From positions 1 to 21,589 of the forward strand of contig CALBSW010000037.1 in assembly GCA_937967465.1 (NCBI GenBank): a stretch of 21,589 nt of DNA, in the 5' to 3' direction. The DNA is from an uncultured Flavobacteriales bacterium. Its GTDB lineage: Bacteria; Bacteroidota; Bacteroidia; Flavobacteriales_D; Sanyastnellaceae. Below the pieces are notes generated by a model. The model was not told the DNA's origin, made no database searches, and worked only from the letters and a program-made list of their open reading frames with translations. Shown here piece by piece: positions 8,284 to 15,445 of the stretch (positions are counted from its first letter, which is position 1; each line of letters begins with the position of its first letter). The position numbers and the translations under genes are program-made.

Positions 8284-8553
8284 TCAGCGGCGGAGGCCGA
8301 GTTCCTTGACGATCGCGCGGTAACGCGTGATGTCCTTGGCTTTCAAGTAGTCGAGCAGGCGACGGCGCTTGCCGACCATCGTGATCAGGGCACGCTGTGT
8401 GTTGGCGTCTTTGCGGTTGTCCTTCAAGTGCTCAGTCAAATGAGCGATGCGGAAGGAGAACAGGGCGATTTGGCCTTCGGCGCTGCCGGTGTCCTGGGCG
8501 TTCTTGCCATACTTGGCGAAGAACTCTTGCTTTTTCTCGGGTGTGAGGTACAT
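8284..8553 (-). CDS. rpsO: 30S ribosomal protein S15
   Basis: 89 residues, exactly the normal S15 length, from the ATG at 8553 (MYLTPEKKQEFF). The frame is open a further 26 codons upstream, but that part has no S15 similarity and would begin upstream of the promoter, so the shorter start is used. Family hallmarks are DTGSAEGQIALFSFRI, LTEHLKDNRKD and GKRRRLLDYLK, the helices that bind 16S rRNA. A Bacteroidota promoter lies at 8601-8632, about 50 bases upstream. The leader begins with a small perfect hairpin (8584-8596), which could protect the 5' end or take part in S15 feedback control; this last point is inference only. Confidence 0.97.
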   Translation of the reverse strand: MYLTPEKKQEFFAKYGKNAQDTGSAEGQIALFSFRIAHLTEHLKDNRKDANTQRALITMVGKRRRLLDYLKAKDITRYRAIVKELGLRR

Positions 8554-8600
8554 GTGGAAATCTCTTGGATGTTCTGAATGCGACCTGATTTTCAGGGGTG

Positions 8601-8632
8601 CAAAAGTAGGGTGACCCGCTGAGGATGGCAAG
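8601..8632 (-). promoter_or_regulatory. Bacteroidota-type promoter of rpsO
   Basis: On the minus strand, CTTG (8629-8632) and TACTTTTG (8601-8608) are 20 bases apart. This matches the Bacteroidota -33/-7 pattern (TTG or TTTG, then TAnnTTTG) with a full match at -7. Transcription should start about 5-7 bases further, near 8595, at a small perfect hairpin with 5-bp stem CCTGA/TCAGG (8584-8596), leaving a leader of about 40 bases before the S15 ATG. It lies in the 95-base gap after accD and probably drives rpsO and pnp. Confidence 0.75.
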
Positions 8633-8648
8633 CCTTTCGGCCTCAGTC

Positions 8649-9554
8649 TCAGTCGACGAGCATGCCAATCAAGGTGGACAGCTCTTCTTGCAGTTTCCCG
8701 CGGTGCACAATGCGATCGACGAAGCCGTGCTCCAGCAAGAATTCGGACCGCTGGAATCCGGCGGGCAAATCTTTACCGATGGTCTCCTTGACCACGCGTG
8801 GGCCGGCAAAACCGATCAATGCATTGGGCTCTGCGATGTGCAGGTCGCCCAACATCGCAAATGAGGCCGTCACACCACCTGTGGTGGGGTCCGTCAGAAC
8901 GCAGATGTAGGGCAAGCCTGCTTTGGCCAGCAAGCTGAGGCGTGCGCTGGTCTTGGCCATCTGCATCAGCGACAAGCCCGCCTCCATCATGCGTGCGCCT
9001 CCACTCTTGGTGATGCAGACGAAGGGCAGGCCGTTCTTGATGGCGTAATCGATGCCGCGGGCCATCTTCTCCCCCACCACGGACCCCATGGATCCGCCGA
9101 TGAAACTGAAGTCCATGCTGCAAATGACCATTTGCCGACCGCCGACTTCACCCACGCCCGTCCGGATTGCATCCTTGAGGCCGGTTTTTTCCTGTGAAGC
9201 TTGGAGGCGGTCTTCATAGGCTTTCGTGTCCTTGAATTCCAGCGGATTGGCAGAGGTCATCTTCGCTTGAAGCTCGCGGAACTTTCCGCCGTCAAACAAA
9301 AAGCTGAAGTATTCCTTGGACCCGATTCGCTCGTGGTGGTCACAATGCGGGCAGACCCAGAGGTTGTCCTCATGCTCCTTCCGAGCAGTGACCGTTTTGC
9401 AAGACGGGCACTTGTACCAATTGCCTTCTGGAATTTCCTTCTTCTCGGCCGTCTTCGTCGTGATGCCTTCCTTCATGCGCCGAAACCAGCCAAGGCCAGC
9501 ATCGTTCTGCGCATCGTCTTTGCGCTGGGCGGGTTGGGGTTGCTTCTCTGACAT
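8649..9554 (-). CDS. accD: Acetyl-CoA carboxylase, carboxyltransferase subunit beta
   Basis: 301 residues from the ATG at 9554; the open frame upstream to 9749 is antisense-free but overlaps the preceding gene and is not part of accD. The protein is the beta half of the carboxyltransferase that makes malonyl-CoA for fatty-acid synthesis, working with AccA (not in the window). The N-terminal zinc ribbon is complete (C49, C52, C68, C71). The crotonase-like core shows MDFSFIGGSMGSVVGEK, SGGARMMEAGLSLMQMAKTS and LTDPTTGGVTASFAMLGD, with the paired glycines of the oxyanion hole. The ending FLLEHGFVDRIVHR is typical. It starts 23 bases behind the outer-membrane protein gene; an exact -7 element in that gap (9563-9570) suggests it may also have its own promoter. 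Confidence 0.97.
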   Translation of the reverse strand: MSEKQPQPAQRKDDAQNDAGLGWFRRMKEGITTKTAEKKEIPEGNWYKCPSCKTVTARKEHEDNLWVCPHCDHHERIGSKEYFSFLFDGGKFRELQAKMTSANPLEFKDTKAYEDRLQASQEKTGLKDAIRTGVGEVGGRQMVICSMDFSFIGGSMGSVVGEKMARGIDYAIKNGLPFVCITKSGGARMMEAGLSLMQMAKTSARLSLLAKAGLPYICVLTDPTTGGVTASFAMLGDLHIAEPNALIGFAGPRVVKETIGKDLPAGFQRSEFLLEHGFVDRIVHRGKLQEELSTLIGMLVD

Positions 9555-9562
9555 GTGGGTGC

Positions 9563-9570
9563 CAAAGGTA
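9563..9570 (-). promoter_or_regulatory. Possible -7 element of accD
   Basis: TACCTTTG on the minus strand is an exact TAnnTTTG match lying in the 23-base gap between the outer-membrane protein gene and accD, 8 bases before the accD ATG. No -33 TTG is seen at the usual distance. If real, the transcript would have almost no leader. Confidence 0.35.
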
Positions 9571-9577
9571 CGCGCCT

Positions 9578-11869
9578 TCAGAAGGGAAGGGACACGGCGG
9601 GATGAATCCGCCAACGTCCCATTGTGGGTGACATGCCTTCTGGCCAGCGGACAGGACGTGCAGCGTCGCAACGGAGCAGGAAGTACCCGAAGTCCAGCCG
9701 CACCCCTGTTCCTGCGCTGACCCCCAGTTCCCGTGGGAAACGCCGCCATTCGAAATGGGCCAATGGCTGTGCTTCATCCGCCTGGACCATCCAGATGTTG
9801 CCCACATCGACGAAGGCCGCAAGCTGAATCCAGTCGTTGATAAAATGCCGCGCCTCCACATTGGCTTCCAGCCGAATGTCGCCCCGCACGTTGACGCCTT
9901 GCTCCCCTGCTCCACCGGGCCCCAGCCCCAATGCGCGCCACCCTCGAAGGCTATTGGGCCCGCCCACATAAAATTGTTTCTCCAATGGAGGTGCGGAGCC
10001 AGCAATGCTGGAAGAAACCACACCGGTATACAAACGGGCGTGCAGCCCGTTCCGGTTGTTTCGCAGCCAATCCCACCGCAGATCGAGAACCCAGCGCGAG
10101 TAGCGGGCGACTTGAACATCGCTGCCTGATCCGAGCAAGCTTGGCAGCGGAATTGCGGTTTCCTCAGGAGCCCGAGCATCCAAAGCGTGAAACAGGTGCC
10201 CTGCGGCTTCAGCTTCAAGGTGAAGCCTGAACCGGACGCCGTTGGCGCGTTGGCTCGGTTGCAACCACCAGCTCAATCCGCTGGCAAAGAGTGCACGCGA
10301 TTCAAATGACGACACAAGAAACCCGGAACCGATGTCATTCAATTCCTGAACAAAGCCCGGCTGCAGTCGACTGGCGGTCATGGCCAGTTCGAACGGGCGG
10401 AGTTCAAGTTTGGATCCGGTTGCCGGGTTTTCAATGAATTGCTCCACCAACCCGACCTGAATGAAGGTTCGGCTGAATTTGGGGCGATTCTCATCCCGCC
10501 ACTGCAAGGAGAGGCGGCTTTGGGGGCGGTTGGATTGGCTGAATCGCTGCGGACCAAAGGGAATGAGCCTCCGGGTCGCGTATTCGATGCCGGCGGTGAG
10601 CACGCGCGAATTGAGGAACGGCTCCGTGGTGCCGGCCACGCTGTCGCTTCCGAGATACGGCGTCACCGTCTCCAAGCCGGCTTGCAGATTGAGGTTCAAC
10701 TCTTCGGCCCTTCTTCGAAAGTCGACTTGGCTGTAAGTCCATTGGACTTCTCCTCCTGGACCTTGTCTGGATGTCAGTCCCCCCTTGACCCGCATCACTT
10801 GTTTGGGGGCAGGAAGAATGCGATACACTGCACCAAGTTGCCGCTCACGCATGCTGGTGCTGTCCGGCAGACTGACCAATTCCAAGTCGACCCTTTCTGC
10901 CATGGGCAAAGAACGAAGCCGTTGTCGGGTGTCGGTCAGTCGCTTTGGGTCAAACAAGTCACCCGACTCCAACAACACATTGCGTTCCAGAATGCGAATG
11001 TCCCGTTCAGGCGGCGTGCGCCACAAGACCCCGTTTTCTCGACGGGGCGTCAGTCCCGACGTGTTTTCTGGCCAAGTGACTGTGACCTCTGCAATGCGGC
11101 TGATTCTGTGGGGTCGCACGATTCCGGCAGCCCGGGAAGGCAAAAGACGGACCGACATGTCCGCCAATCCCGTCGACCGGCTTCCCGTGGTGTCGAGGTC
11201 CACCGTCATGTGTTCCGCGAGAAACCCATACCAGCCGGCACCCTGCAACATGGACGCCACCTCGCTCCGGGTGCGGTCCATGGCGTCGAGGTCCATCCAC
11301 CTGCCTTCCCAAGCCTTCCACTCCTCTTGCACTCGGGACATCGCAACCTCTGAGAGTCCACTGCCTTGGTCCTCCACCACTACCTTACCGATGGCCAACC
11401 TTCGGCCCGGGTCCAAGGCCACCTCCAAGGTGATGTGCGGCCCTTGGACCACCGTGTCAACCTGGATGTTGCCGTCCAGAAATCCCTGTCGCTGGAGTTG
11501 CGCGGACATCCAAACTTGAGATTGCACCAGTGAAAGCGGGTCGAATGGCGTCGCCGAACCCGTCGGGGGAACGCCATCGGAGGCGAGGCGACGCTCCCAT
11601 TGGCCCGTGATCCGAGCGAGATGATGTCGCCAAGGAACGCCGAGCAACCGTTCAGGTGCGCGCAGGCTCATGGCCGGGTCCAGCCGCGTCTTCCATTCAG
11701 ACAGCGCCATGCCGCCCTGGTCTTGGGGGGTGGGTTTCAGCGACCAATTCGTTCGCCACACCAAGGGGGTGCTGTCACTCTGCCCCATGGTGGCGAGCGG
11801 CAGCCACAAAAAGAATGCGAGATGGGCCCACGCACGCGTTCTTCCGCTGCGCGATATTGCACCTTCCAT
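9578..11869 (-). CDS. BamA/TamA-superfamily outer-membrane protein (TamL-like)
   Basis: 763 residues from the ATG at 11869. This start gives a good Sec signal peptide (Arg-rich start, core AHLAFFLWLPLA, likely cut near TMGQS), and no other Met lies between it and the cut site. The N-terminal half has POTRA-like repeats, including APERLLGVPWRHHL and LQRQGFLDGNIQVDTVVQ, which recall TamL of Bacteroidota. The C-terminal half is a beta-barrel of the D15/BamA type: FYVGGPNSLRGW carries the conserved loop-6 arginine (R642), then FVDVGNIW, then a terminal Phe, as expected for a protein inserted by BAM. Known relatives move or insert outer-membrane components together with TamB, which is not in the window. 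Unlike typical TamL, no lipobox cysteine is present. The gene begins back to back with the trmH-like gene. Confidence 0.85.
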   Translation of the reverse strand: MEGAISRSGRTRAWAHLAFFLWLPLATMGQSDSTPLVWRTNWSLKPTPQDQGGMALSEWKTRLDPAMSLRAPERLLGVPWRHHLARITGQWERRLASDGVPPTGSATPFDPLSLVQSQVWMSAQLQRQGFLDGNIQVDTVVQGPHITLEVALDPGRRLAIGKVVVEDQGSGLSEVAMSRVQEEWKAWEGRWMDLDAMDRTRSEVASMLQGAGWYGFLAEHMTVDLDTTGSRSTGLADMSVRLLPSRAAGIVRPHRISRIAEVTVTWPENTSGLTPRRENGVLWRTPPERDIRILERNVLLESGDLFDPKRLTDTRQRLRSLPMAERVDLELVSLPDSTSMRERQLGAVYRILPAPKQVMRVKGGLTSRQGPGGEVQWTYSQVDFRRRAEELNLNLQAGLETVTPYLGSDSVAGTTEPFLNSRVLTAGIEYATRRLIPFGPQRFSQSNRPQSRLSLQWRDENRPKFSRTFIQVGLVEQFIENPATGSKLELRPFELAMTASRLQPGFVQELNDIGSGFLVSSFESRALFASGLSWWLQPSQRANGVRFRLHLEAEAAGHLFHALDARAPEETAIPLPSLLGSGSDVQVARYSRWVLDLRWDWLRNNRNGLHARLYTGVVSSSIAGSAPPLEKQFYVGGPNSLRGWRALGLGPGGAGEQGVNVRGDIRLEANVEARHFINDWIQLAAFVDVGNIWMVQADEAQPLAHFEWRRFPRELGVSAGTGVRLDFGYFLLRCDAARPVRWPEGMSPTMGRWRIHPAVSLPF

Positions 11870-12653
11870 GCTGACCCGCAACGAGATCCTGTATATCCGC
11901 AGCCTGCGTGACCGAAACACCCGCATTTCAGAGCGGAAGTTCGTGGTTGAAGGGCACAAATGCGTCGATGAAGCGTTGCGTTCGGGTTGGGCGGTTCATG
12001 GGCTTTTTGCAACGGAAGCTGCGATGGGCTCAGTGACAGGGGATGCGGCGCCTGTTTCCTCCAAGGAGATGGACCGCATGAGTGCGTTCAAATCCCCTCC
12101 TGGTGTGCTCGCCGTGGTGGAGATGCCCGACGATACGAACATGTCCGCCCAGGATTGGGTCGGCGAGTCAGGTGCGGCTTTCGGCTTGGCACTGGATGGA
12201 TTGTCGGATCCCGGCAACCTTGGAACCTTGTTGCGCACAGCCGACTGGCTGGGTATCCAGGGAGTTTGGGCGTCCCCAAGGGTGGTGGATGTCTTCAATC
12301 CAAAAGTGGTTCAGGCCTCCATGGGCGCCGTGTTTCGGGTTCAAGTTTGGAGGTCTGAATTGCCTGCACATTTGACTGCGTTGCGCGAAGCCGGGGCATT
12401 GGTGTATGGCATGGATATGGCGGGGCAAGACGCATGGGCCATGCCTGGCACGCCGGGCTCTCCCAGTCCTTGGGTGGCCGTGTTGGGCAGTGAGAGCCAC
12501 GGTTTGTCTCCGGAGGTCATGTCCGCTTGCACGGAACAGATCCACATTCCCGGCCGAGGAGGCAGTGAGTCACTGAATGCCACCATGGCGGCGGGAATGG
12601 TACTGGGGGAATGGGGCGCGCGACTTCACCGTCAATCCAGCGCGTCCCGCTGA
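11868..12653 (+). CDS. TrmH/SpoU-family RNA 2'-O-methyltransferase
   Basis: 261 residues. The enzyme transfers a methyl group from S-adenosylmethionine to a ribose 2'-OH in rRNA or tRNA; the target is not known. The start MLTRNEILYIRSLRDR, followed by RKFVVEGHKCVDEAL (23-37), matches the SpoU substrate-binding domain at its usual position and supports the ATG at 11868, although the frame is open back to 11670. The SPOUT knot domain has all three motifs: LALDGLSDPGNLGTLLRTAD (motif 1, 107-126), VAVLGSESHGLS (motif 2, 203-214) and IPGRGGSESLNATMAAG (motif 3, 227-243). Motif 3 more often reads SLNVSVA, and motif 2 GNEGxGL, so this copy deviates mildly. Its last 22 bases overlap the acyltransferase gene on the other strand. 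Confidence 0.92.
   Translation: MLTRNEILYIRSLRDRNTRISERKFVVEGHKCVDEALRSGWAVHGLFATEAAMGSVTGDAAPVSSKEMDRMSAFKSPPGVLAVVEMPDDTNMSAQDWVGESGAAFGLALDGLSDPGNLGTLLRTADWLGIQGVWASPRVVDVFNPKVVQASMGAVFRVQVWRSELPAHLTALREAGALVYGMDMAGQDAWAMPGTPGSPSPWVAVLGSESHGLSPEVMSACTEQIHIPGRGGSESLNATMAAGMVLGEWGARLHRQSSASR
12613..12648 (+). terminator. Possible stem at the end of the trmH-like gene
   Basis: GGGGCGCGC (12613-12621) can pair with GCGCGTCCC (12640-12648) over 9 bp including one G-U, around an 18-base loop, within the last codons of the methyltransferase gene and the overlap with the acyltransferase gene. The G-U becomes a mismatch on the minus strand. There is no T-run, so this is weak. Confidence 0.2.
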
Positions 12654-13681
12654 ACCTCACGATAGACTTCGGCAAAGAGCCTCCTCCCCTCTGCCGGATC
12701 GAAGTCCATTCGCCAAGCCTCCAATTGCCGGCGACACACTTCCCAGCGGGAATGAAAGTCGGCGGCTTCAATGGGGTGACGGTCTGAGCCGTAGGCCTGG
12801 AGTGCGGCATCCGCCCATTGGCCCCGGGCAGGAAGTTGGGCCATGGCCTGGTCCATTCGGGTGGCGGCTTGGGACCAACTCTCTTTTCCGTCGAGCCCGA
12901 GCAAATCCACGGTTCCTCCTTCCGCAAGATGAACACCTCCTTTCCAACCGAGCAGGCCTTCGCGCATGCTCCATTCATCGTCATCGGGTGCCTTGTCGCC
13001 AGCCAACTTCTCTTTGATCAGACGGGCATCACACGGATTGACATCGTATCGGATGGCCAGGGGTCGAACCAACCCGCTCAACGCAGCCGCGCCGTGTGAC
13101 TCCCCTCCCATCGCCAAGCCCAACATGCGCAACAAACCTGCATGGGTGGCGTCCACACCGTTCTTTGCCCGACCAGGTGCTTGGGCAATCCACACGTGCC
13201 CACCATCCGTGATGATCTGGGCGATGTCTTCGCTCAATTGCTTCTGCTGAAGCAATGCGGCCCTGCCGGCCAAGGAGCGGTCGATGAACAGGGCCTTGTT
13301 CCGGGCCATGAGCTCTTTTACCCACGGTTTGTTGGCGAGGTTGGTTCCGAGCACAATGTGGGTGGTCGGCCGCCCGGCCTCCACCCGCGCCAGGTTGTAC
13401 AAGGCTGGGTCGCAAACGATGTCGCGGTGCGTGCTCAACACGATGCCCGGGGGGTCTTCAACAGCCAGCTGGGCCTCCATTCCTGAAGTCGTCTCCTTCA
13501 CCAGCCAGCGCATGAAAGGCAGGCTTCCATCGCGCTGGATGTCTTCCATGACCAAGGGGAGTTCAGCCCCCATTCCACGAAGGATGTCCACGAGGCGGGT
13601 CATCTCGGGCGTTTGAAGAAATGCGTTCAGGTCGCGGAATTCCACGCCCCAAAGGAACGGCATGCGGTTACTTTGCGCCAT
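12632..13681 (-). CDS. PlsC/PlsB-like glycerophosphate acyltransferase
   Basis: 349 residues from ATG 13681, or 343 from ATG 13663; the frame is open to 13810, but that part is antisense to the helicase gene. It resembles a Bacteroidota group annotated as 1-acyl-sn-glycerol-3-phosphate acyltransferase, which builds membrane phospholipids from acyl-ACP or acyl-CoA. Motif I is STHRDIVCD (83-91), with the His at 85. The Asp stands one residue later (HX5D) than in the standard HX4D motif. NLANKPWVKELMARNKALFI (114-133) resembles the second block, and WIAQAPGRAKNG (164-175) stands where FPEGTRS is found in PlsC. No clear membrane helix is seen, so it would act at the inner face of the membrane. 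The assignment rests on these motifs. Confidence 0.75.
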   Translation of the reverse strand: MAQSNRMPFLWGVEFRDLNAFLQTPEMTRLVDILRGMGAELPLVMEDIQRDGSLPFMRWLVKETTSGMEAQLAVEDPPGIVLSTHRDIVCDPALYNLARVEAGRPTTHIVLGTNLANKPWVKELMARNKALFIDRSLAGRAALLQQKQLSEDIAQIITDGGHVWIAQAPGRAKNGVDATHAGLLRMLGLAMGGESHGAAALSGLVRPLAIRYDVNPCDARLIKEKLAGDKAPDDDEWSMREGLLGWKGGVHLAEGGTVDLLGLDGKESWSQAATRMDQAMAQLPARGQWADAALQAYGSDRHPIEAADFHSRWEVCRRQLEAWRMDFDPAEGRRLFAEVYREVQRDALD

Positions 13682-14948
13682 GACGTTCTCCGAACTCAAG
13701 GTCACAAGACAATATTTGGACGCCTTGGATGACATGGGCATCACCTCGCCCACGGAGATCCAGCAAAAGGCCATTCCCAGGATTCGCGCGGGACAGGACG
13801 TCATTGGCATTGCTCAAACCGGGACGGGAAAGACCCTGGCTTTTCTGCTGCCGATCATGGGGATGTTGTCCCACGCCCAAGGTCAGGGACCGCGGTGCGT
13901 GATCCTGACCCCTGCGAAAGAATTGGCCTTGCAAATCGCAGATGTGGCGAAACGGCTGGCGGCCCGCACGGATTTGAGGGTCGATGTGGTCTACGGCGGC
14001 GTGGGTCACAGGGCCCAGCAGCAACGCCTCGAGGCCGGAGTCGACTTGGTGGTGGCCACGCCGGGGCGATTCATGGAGCTCTACTTGCGACAGGCGTTCA
14101 ACACGAAATCCATCCAGCATCTGGTGCTGGACGAGGCTGACCGGATGATGGACCTGGGGTTCATGCCGCAGCTTCGAAAGCTCCTTGAGATTCTGCCCAC
14201 CAAGCGACAAAACCTGTTGTTCTCTGCGACTTACCCCCCAAAGACGGAAGCCATGGCCGACGAGTTCTTGCTGTGGCCAACCCGGGTGGAGGCTTCTCCG
14301 CAGAGCACTCCTGTTGAGACGGTGAGCCAGTCGGGATTCAGAGCCGACAATTTCGGGACGAAGCTCAACCTTCTCGAGCACGTTCTGCAGCAGGAAGATG
14401 TGGGCACGCAGGCCTTGTTGTTCGTTCGAGAAAAGGACCAGGCCGAGCGCATTGGTCAGCGCATTTTCGAGAAGGTCACCCGCTCTGTCCGCACCTTGCA
14501 CGCCAACAAGGGCCAGAACAGCCGGATTCACGCCATGGAGGAATTCAAGGCTGGAGAGCTTCAAATCTTGGTCGCCACCGATGTGGCCAGCCGAGGGATT
14601 GATGTGCCCCAATTGGATTTGGTCATCAATGTGACGGTTCCGCGGGACCCCCACGATTACATCCACCGCATCGGACGCACAGGCAGGGCCATGCGGACTG
14701 GACGTGCCATCACCTTCATCGATCCCAGTGAAAAGGCGGCATTGAAGCGCATCGAAGGGTTGCTGGGGAAACCCATGGACATCTCTCCATTGCCGGAAAA
14801 CGTTGTGGTGGAAGCCACACCCAAATGGGAGGCGCAGGCCATGGCGCGGGCGGTGGACCGAGAAAAGCGCAAAGCCGACCCCAATTTCAAGGGAGCGTTC
14901 CACGAGAAAAAGCGGAAGCCTGGTGGCGGACGGCGTCGGCGACGCTGA
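13680..14948 (+). CDS. DEAD-box ATP-dependent RNA helicase
   Basis: 422 residues from the ATG at 13680; ATG 13662 in the same frame is possible, but MTFSELKVT fits the usual family start. It unwinds short RNA duplexes, for example in ribosome assembly or RNA decay; the exact role is not known. In order: Q motif SPTEIQQKAIP (23-33), Walker A AQTGTGKT (45-52), motif Ia LTPAKELALQ (77-86, where PTREL is usual), TPGR (127-130), DEAD (151-154) and SAT (182-184). In the second RecA domain: LHANKGQNSR, ATDVASRGIDVPQLD and HRIGRTGR. The tail is short and basic and ends in five arginines, which probably binds RNA. The stop codon abuts the stop of the next gene on the other strand. Confidence 0.95.
   Translation: MTFSELKVTRQYLDALDDMGITSPTEIQQKAIPRIRAGQDVIGIAQTGTGKTLAFLLPIMGMLSHAQGQGPRCVILTPAKELALQIADVAKRLAARTDLRVDVVYGGVGHRAQQQRLEAGVDLVVATPGRFMELYLRQAFNTKSIQHLVLDEADRMMDLGFMPQLRKLLEILPTKRQNLLFSATYPPKTEAMADEFLLWPTRVEASPQSTPVETVSQSGFRADNFGTKLNLLEHVLQQEDVGTQALLFVREKDQAERIGQRIFEKVTRSVRTLHANKGQNSRIHAMEEFKAGELQILVATDVASRGIDVPQLDLVINVTVPRDPHDYIHRIGRTGRAMRTGRAITFIDPSEKAALKRIEGLLGKPMDISPLPENVVVEATPKWEAQAMARAVDREKRKADPNFKGAFHEKKRKPGGGRRRRR
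14931..14947 (+). terminator. Short stem at the helicase stop codon
   Basis: CGGCGTC (14931-14937) pairs with GACGCTG (14941-14947) around a 3-base loop, ending in the helicase stop codon. There is no T-run. It encodes the arginine-rich tail and may be a by-product of that codon use. Confidence 0.2.
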
Positions 14949-15341
14949 TCACAACGGCGTGACTTTGCCCGAAGAATCCAGGCGATAGCCCTCGTCGTAA
15001 CACCAGACCTCTGTGTCTCCGGTGGGATTCACGCACAAGCGTGTGTGGTGTTCGAAATCAAAGCCTTGGTGCTCGAGCCACGTCAGTGCGGGGACATCTG
15101 AAGCCACAATGTTCGTCGTGTTCCACACCCTGAAGGCGCGCAAGATGTCGTGGTTCTTTTTCAAGATCTGTTGCACGGCCACCACGCTTTCAGCCGCCTC
15201 TTTCACCCAAGTGGGTTGCGCCCGTTGGCGCGATGGCGAAGGGTATTGACTCAAACAGTATTCTGAACAGAAGTCTCCAGAGTACGCGGATTCTGCTCGG
15301 TTTTGAAGCGGTGTGCGACAGTGCAAGCATCGTGTAAGCAT
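14949..15341 (-). CDS. Small Zn-ribbon protein (DUF2116-like)
   Basis: 130 residues. The N-terminus has four cysteines in the order C5-x2-C8-x16-C25-x3-C29 (RCLHC, then DFCSEYCLSQY), the pattern of a DUF2116 Zn-ribbon. The rest is soluble and contains KKNHDILRAF, LEHQGFDFEHHT and WCYDEGYRLD. This layout is familiar from small conserved Bacteroidota proteins whose function is not known. Real coding is supported by the intact Zn-ribbon and by the gene exactly filling the space between its neighbours. It converges with the helicase gene with no base between the two stop codons (shared TGATCA) and diverges from the dehydrogenase gene across 104 bases. Confidence 0.85.
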   Translation of the reverse strand: MLTRCLHCRTPLQNRAESAYSGDFCSEYCLSQYPSPSRQRAQPTWVKEAAESVVAVQQILKKNHDILRAFRVWNTTNIVASDVPALTWLEHQGFDFEHHTRLCVNPTGDTEVWCYDEGYRLDSSGKVTPL

Positions 15342-15445
15342 GGCGGTGAATCGTGGGTTGTTCTGAGCAATGAAGGGGCCGATGGTGGCAATCCGCAGGC
15401 CACAGGCACTCTGCTTCGTTTCTGTGTCCCTTTCCTTTGTGAGTG
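15342..15445. other. Divergent intergenic region, DUF2116-like gene / dehydrogenase gene
   Basis: A 104-base gap that must hold the promoters of both genes. On the plus strand TTCCTTTG (15432-15439) differs from TAnnTTTG by one base and lies 6 bases before the dehydrogenase ATG. GTGGC/GCCAC can form a 5-bp stem in the middle. No good element is seen for the minus-strand gene. Confidence 0.4.

Noticed and set aside
13668..14903. 411-codon minus-strand frame opposite the DEAD-box helicase
   Set aside because: The helicase has every motif in order; the opposite frame has none.
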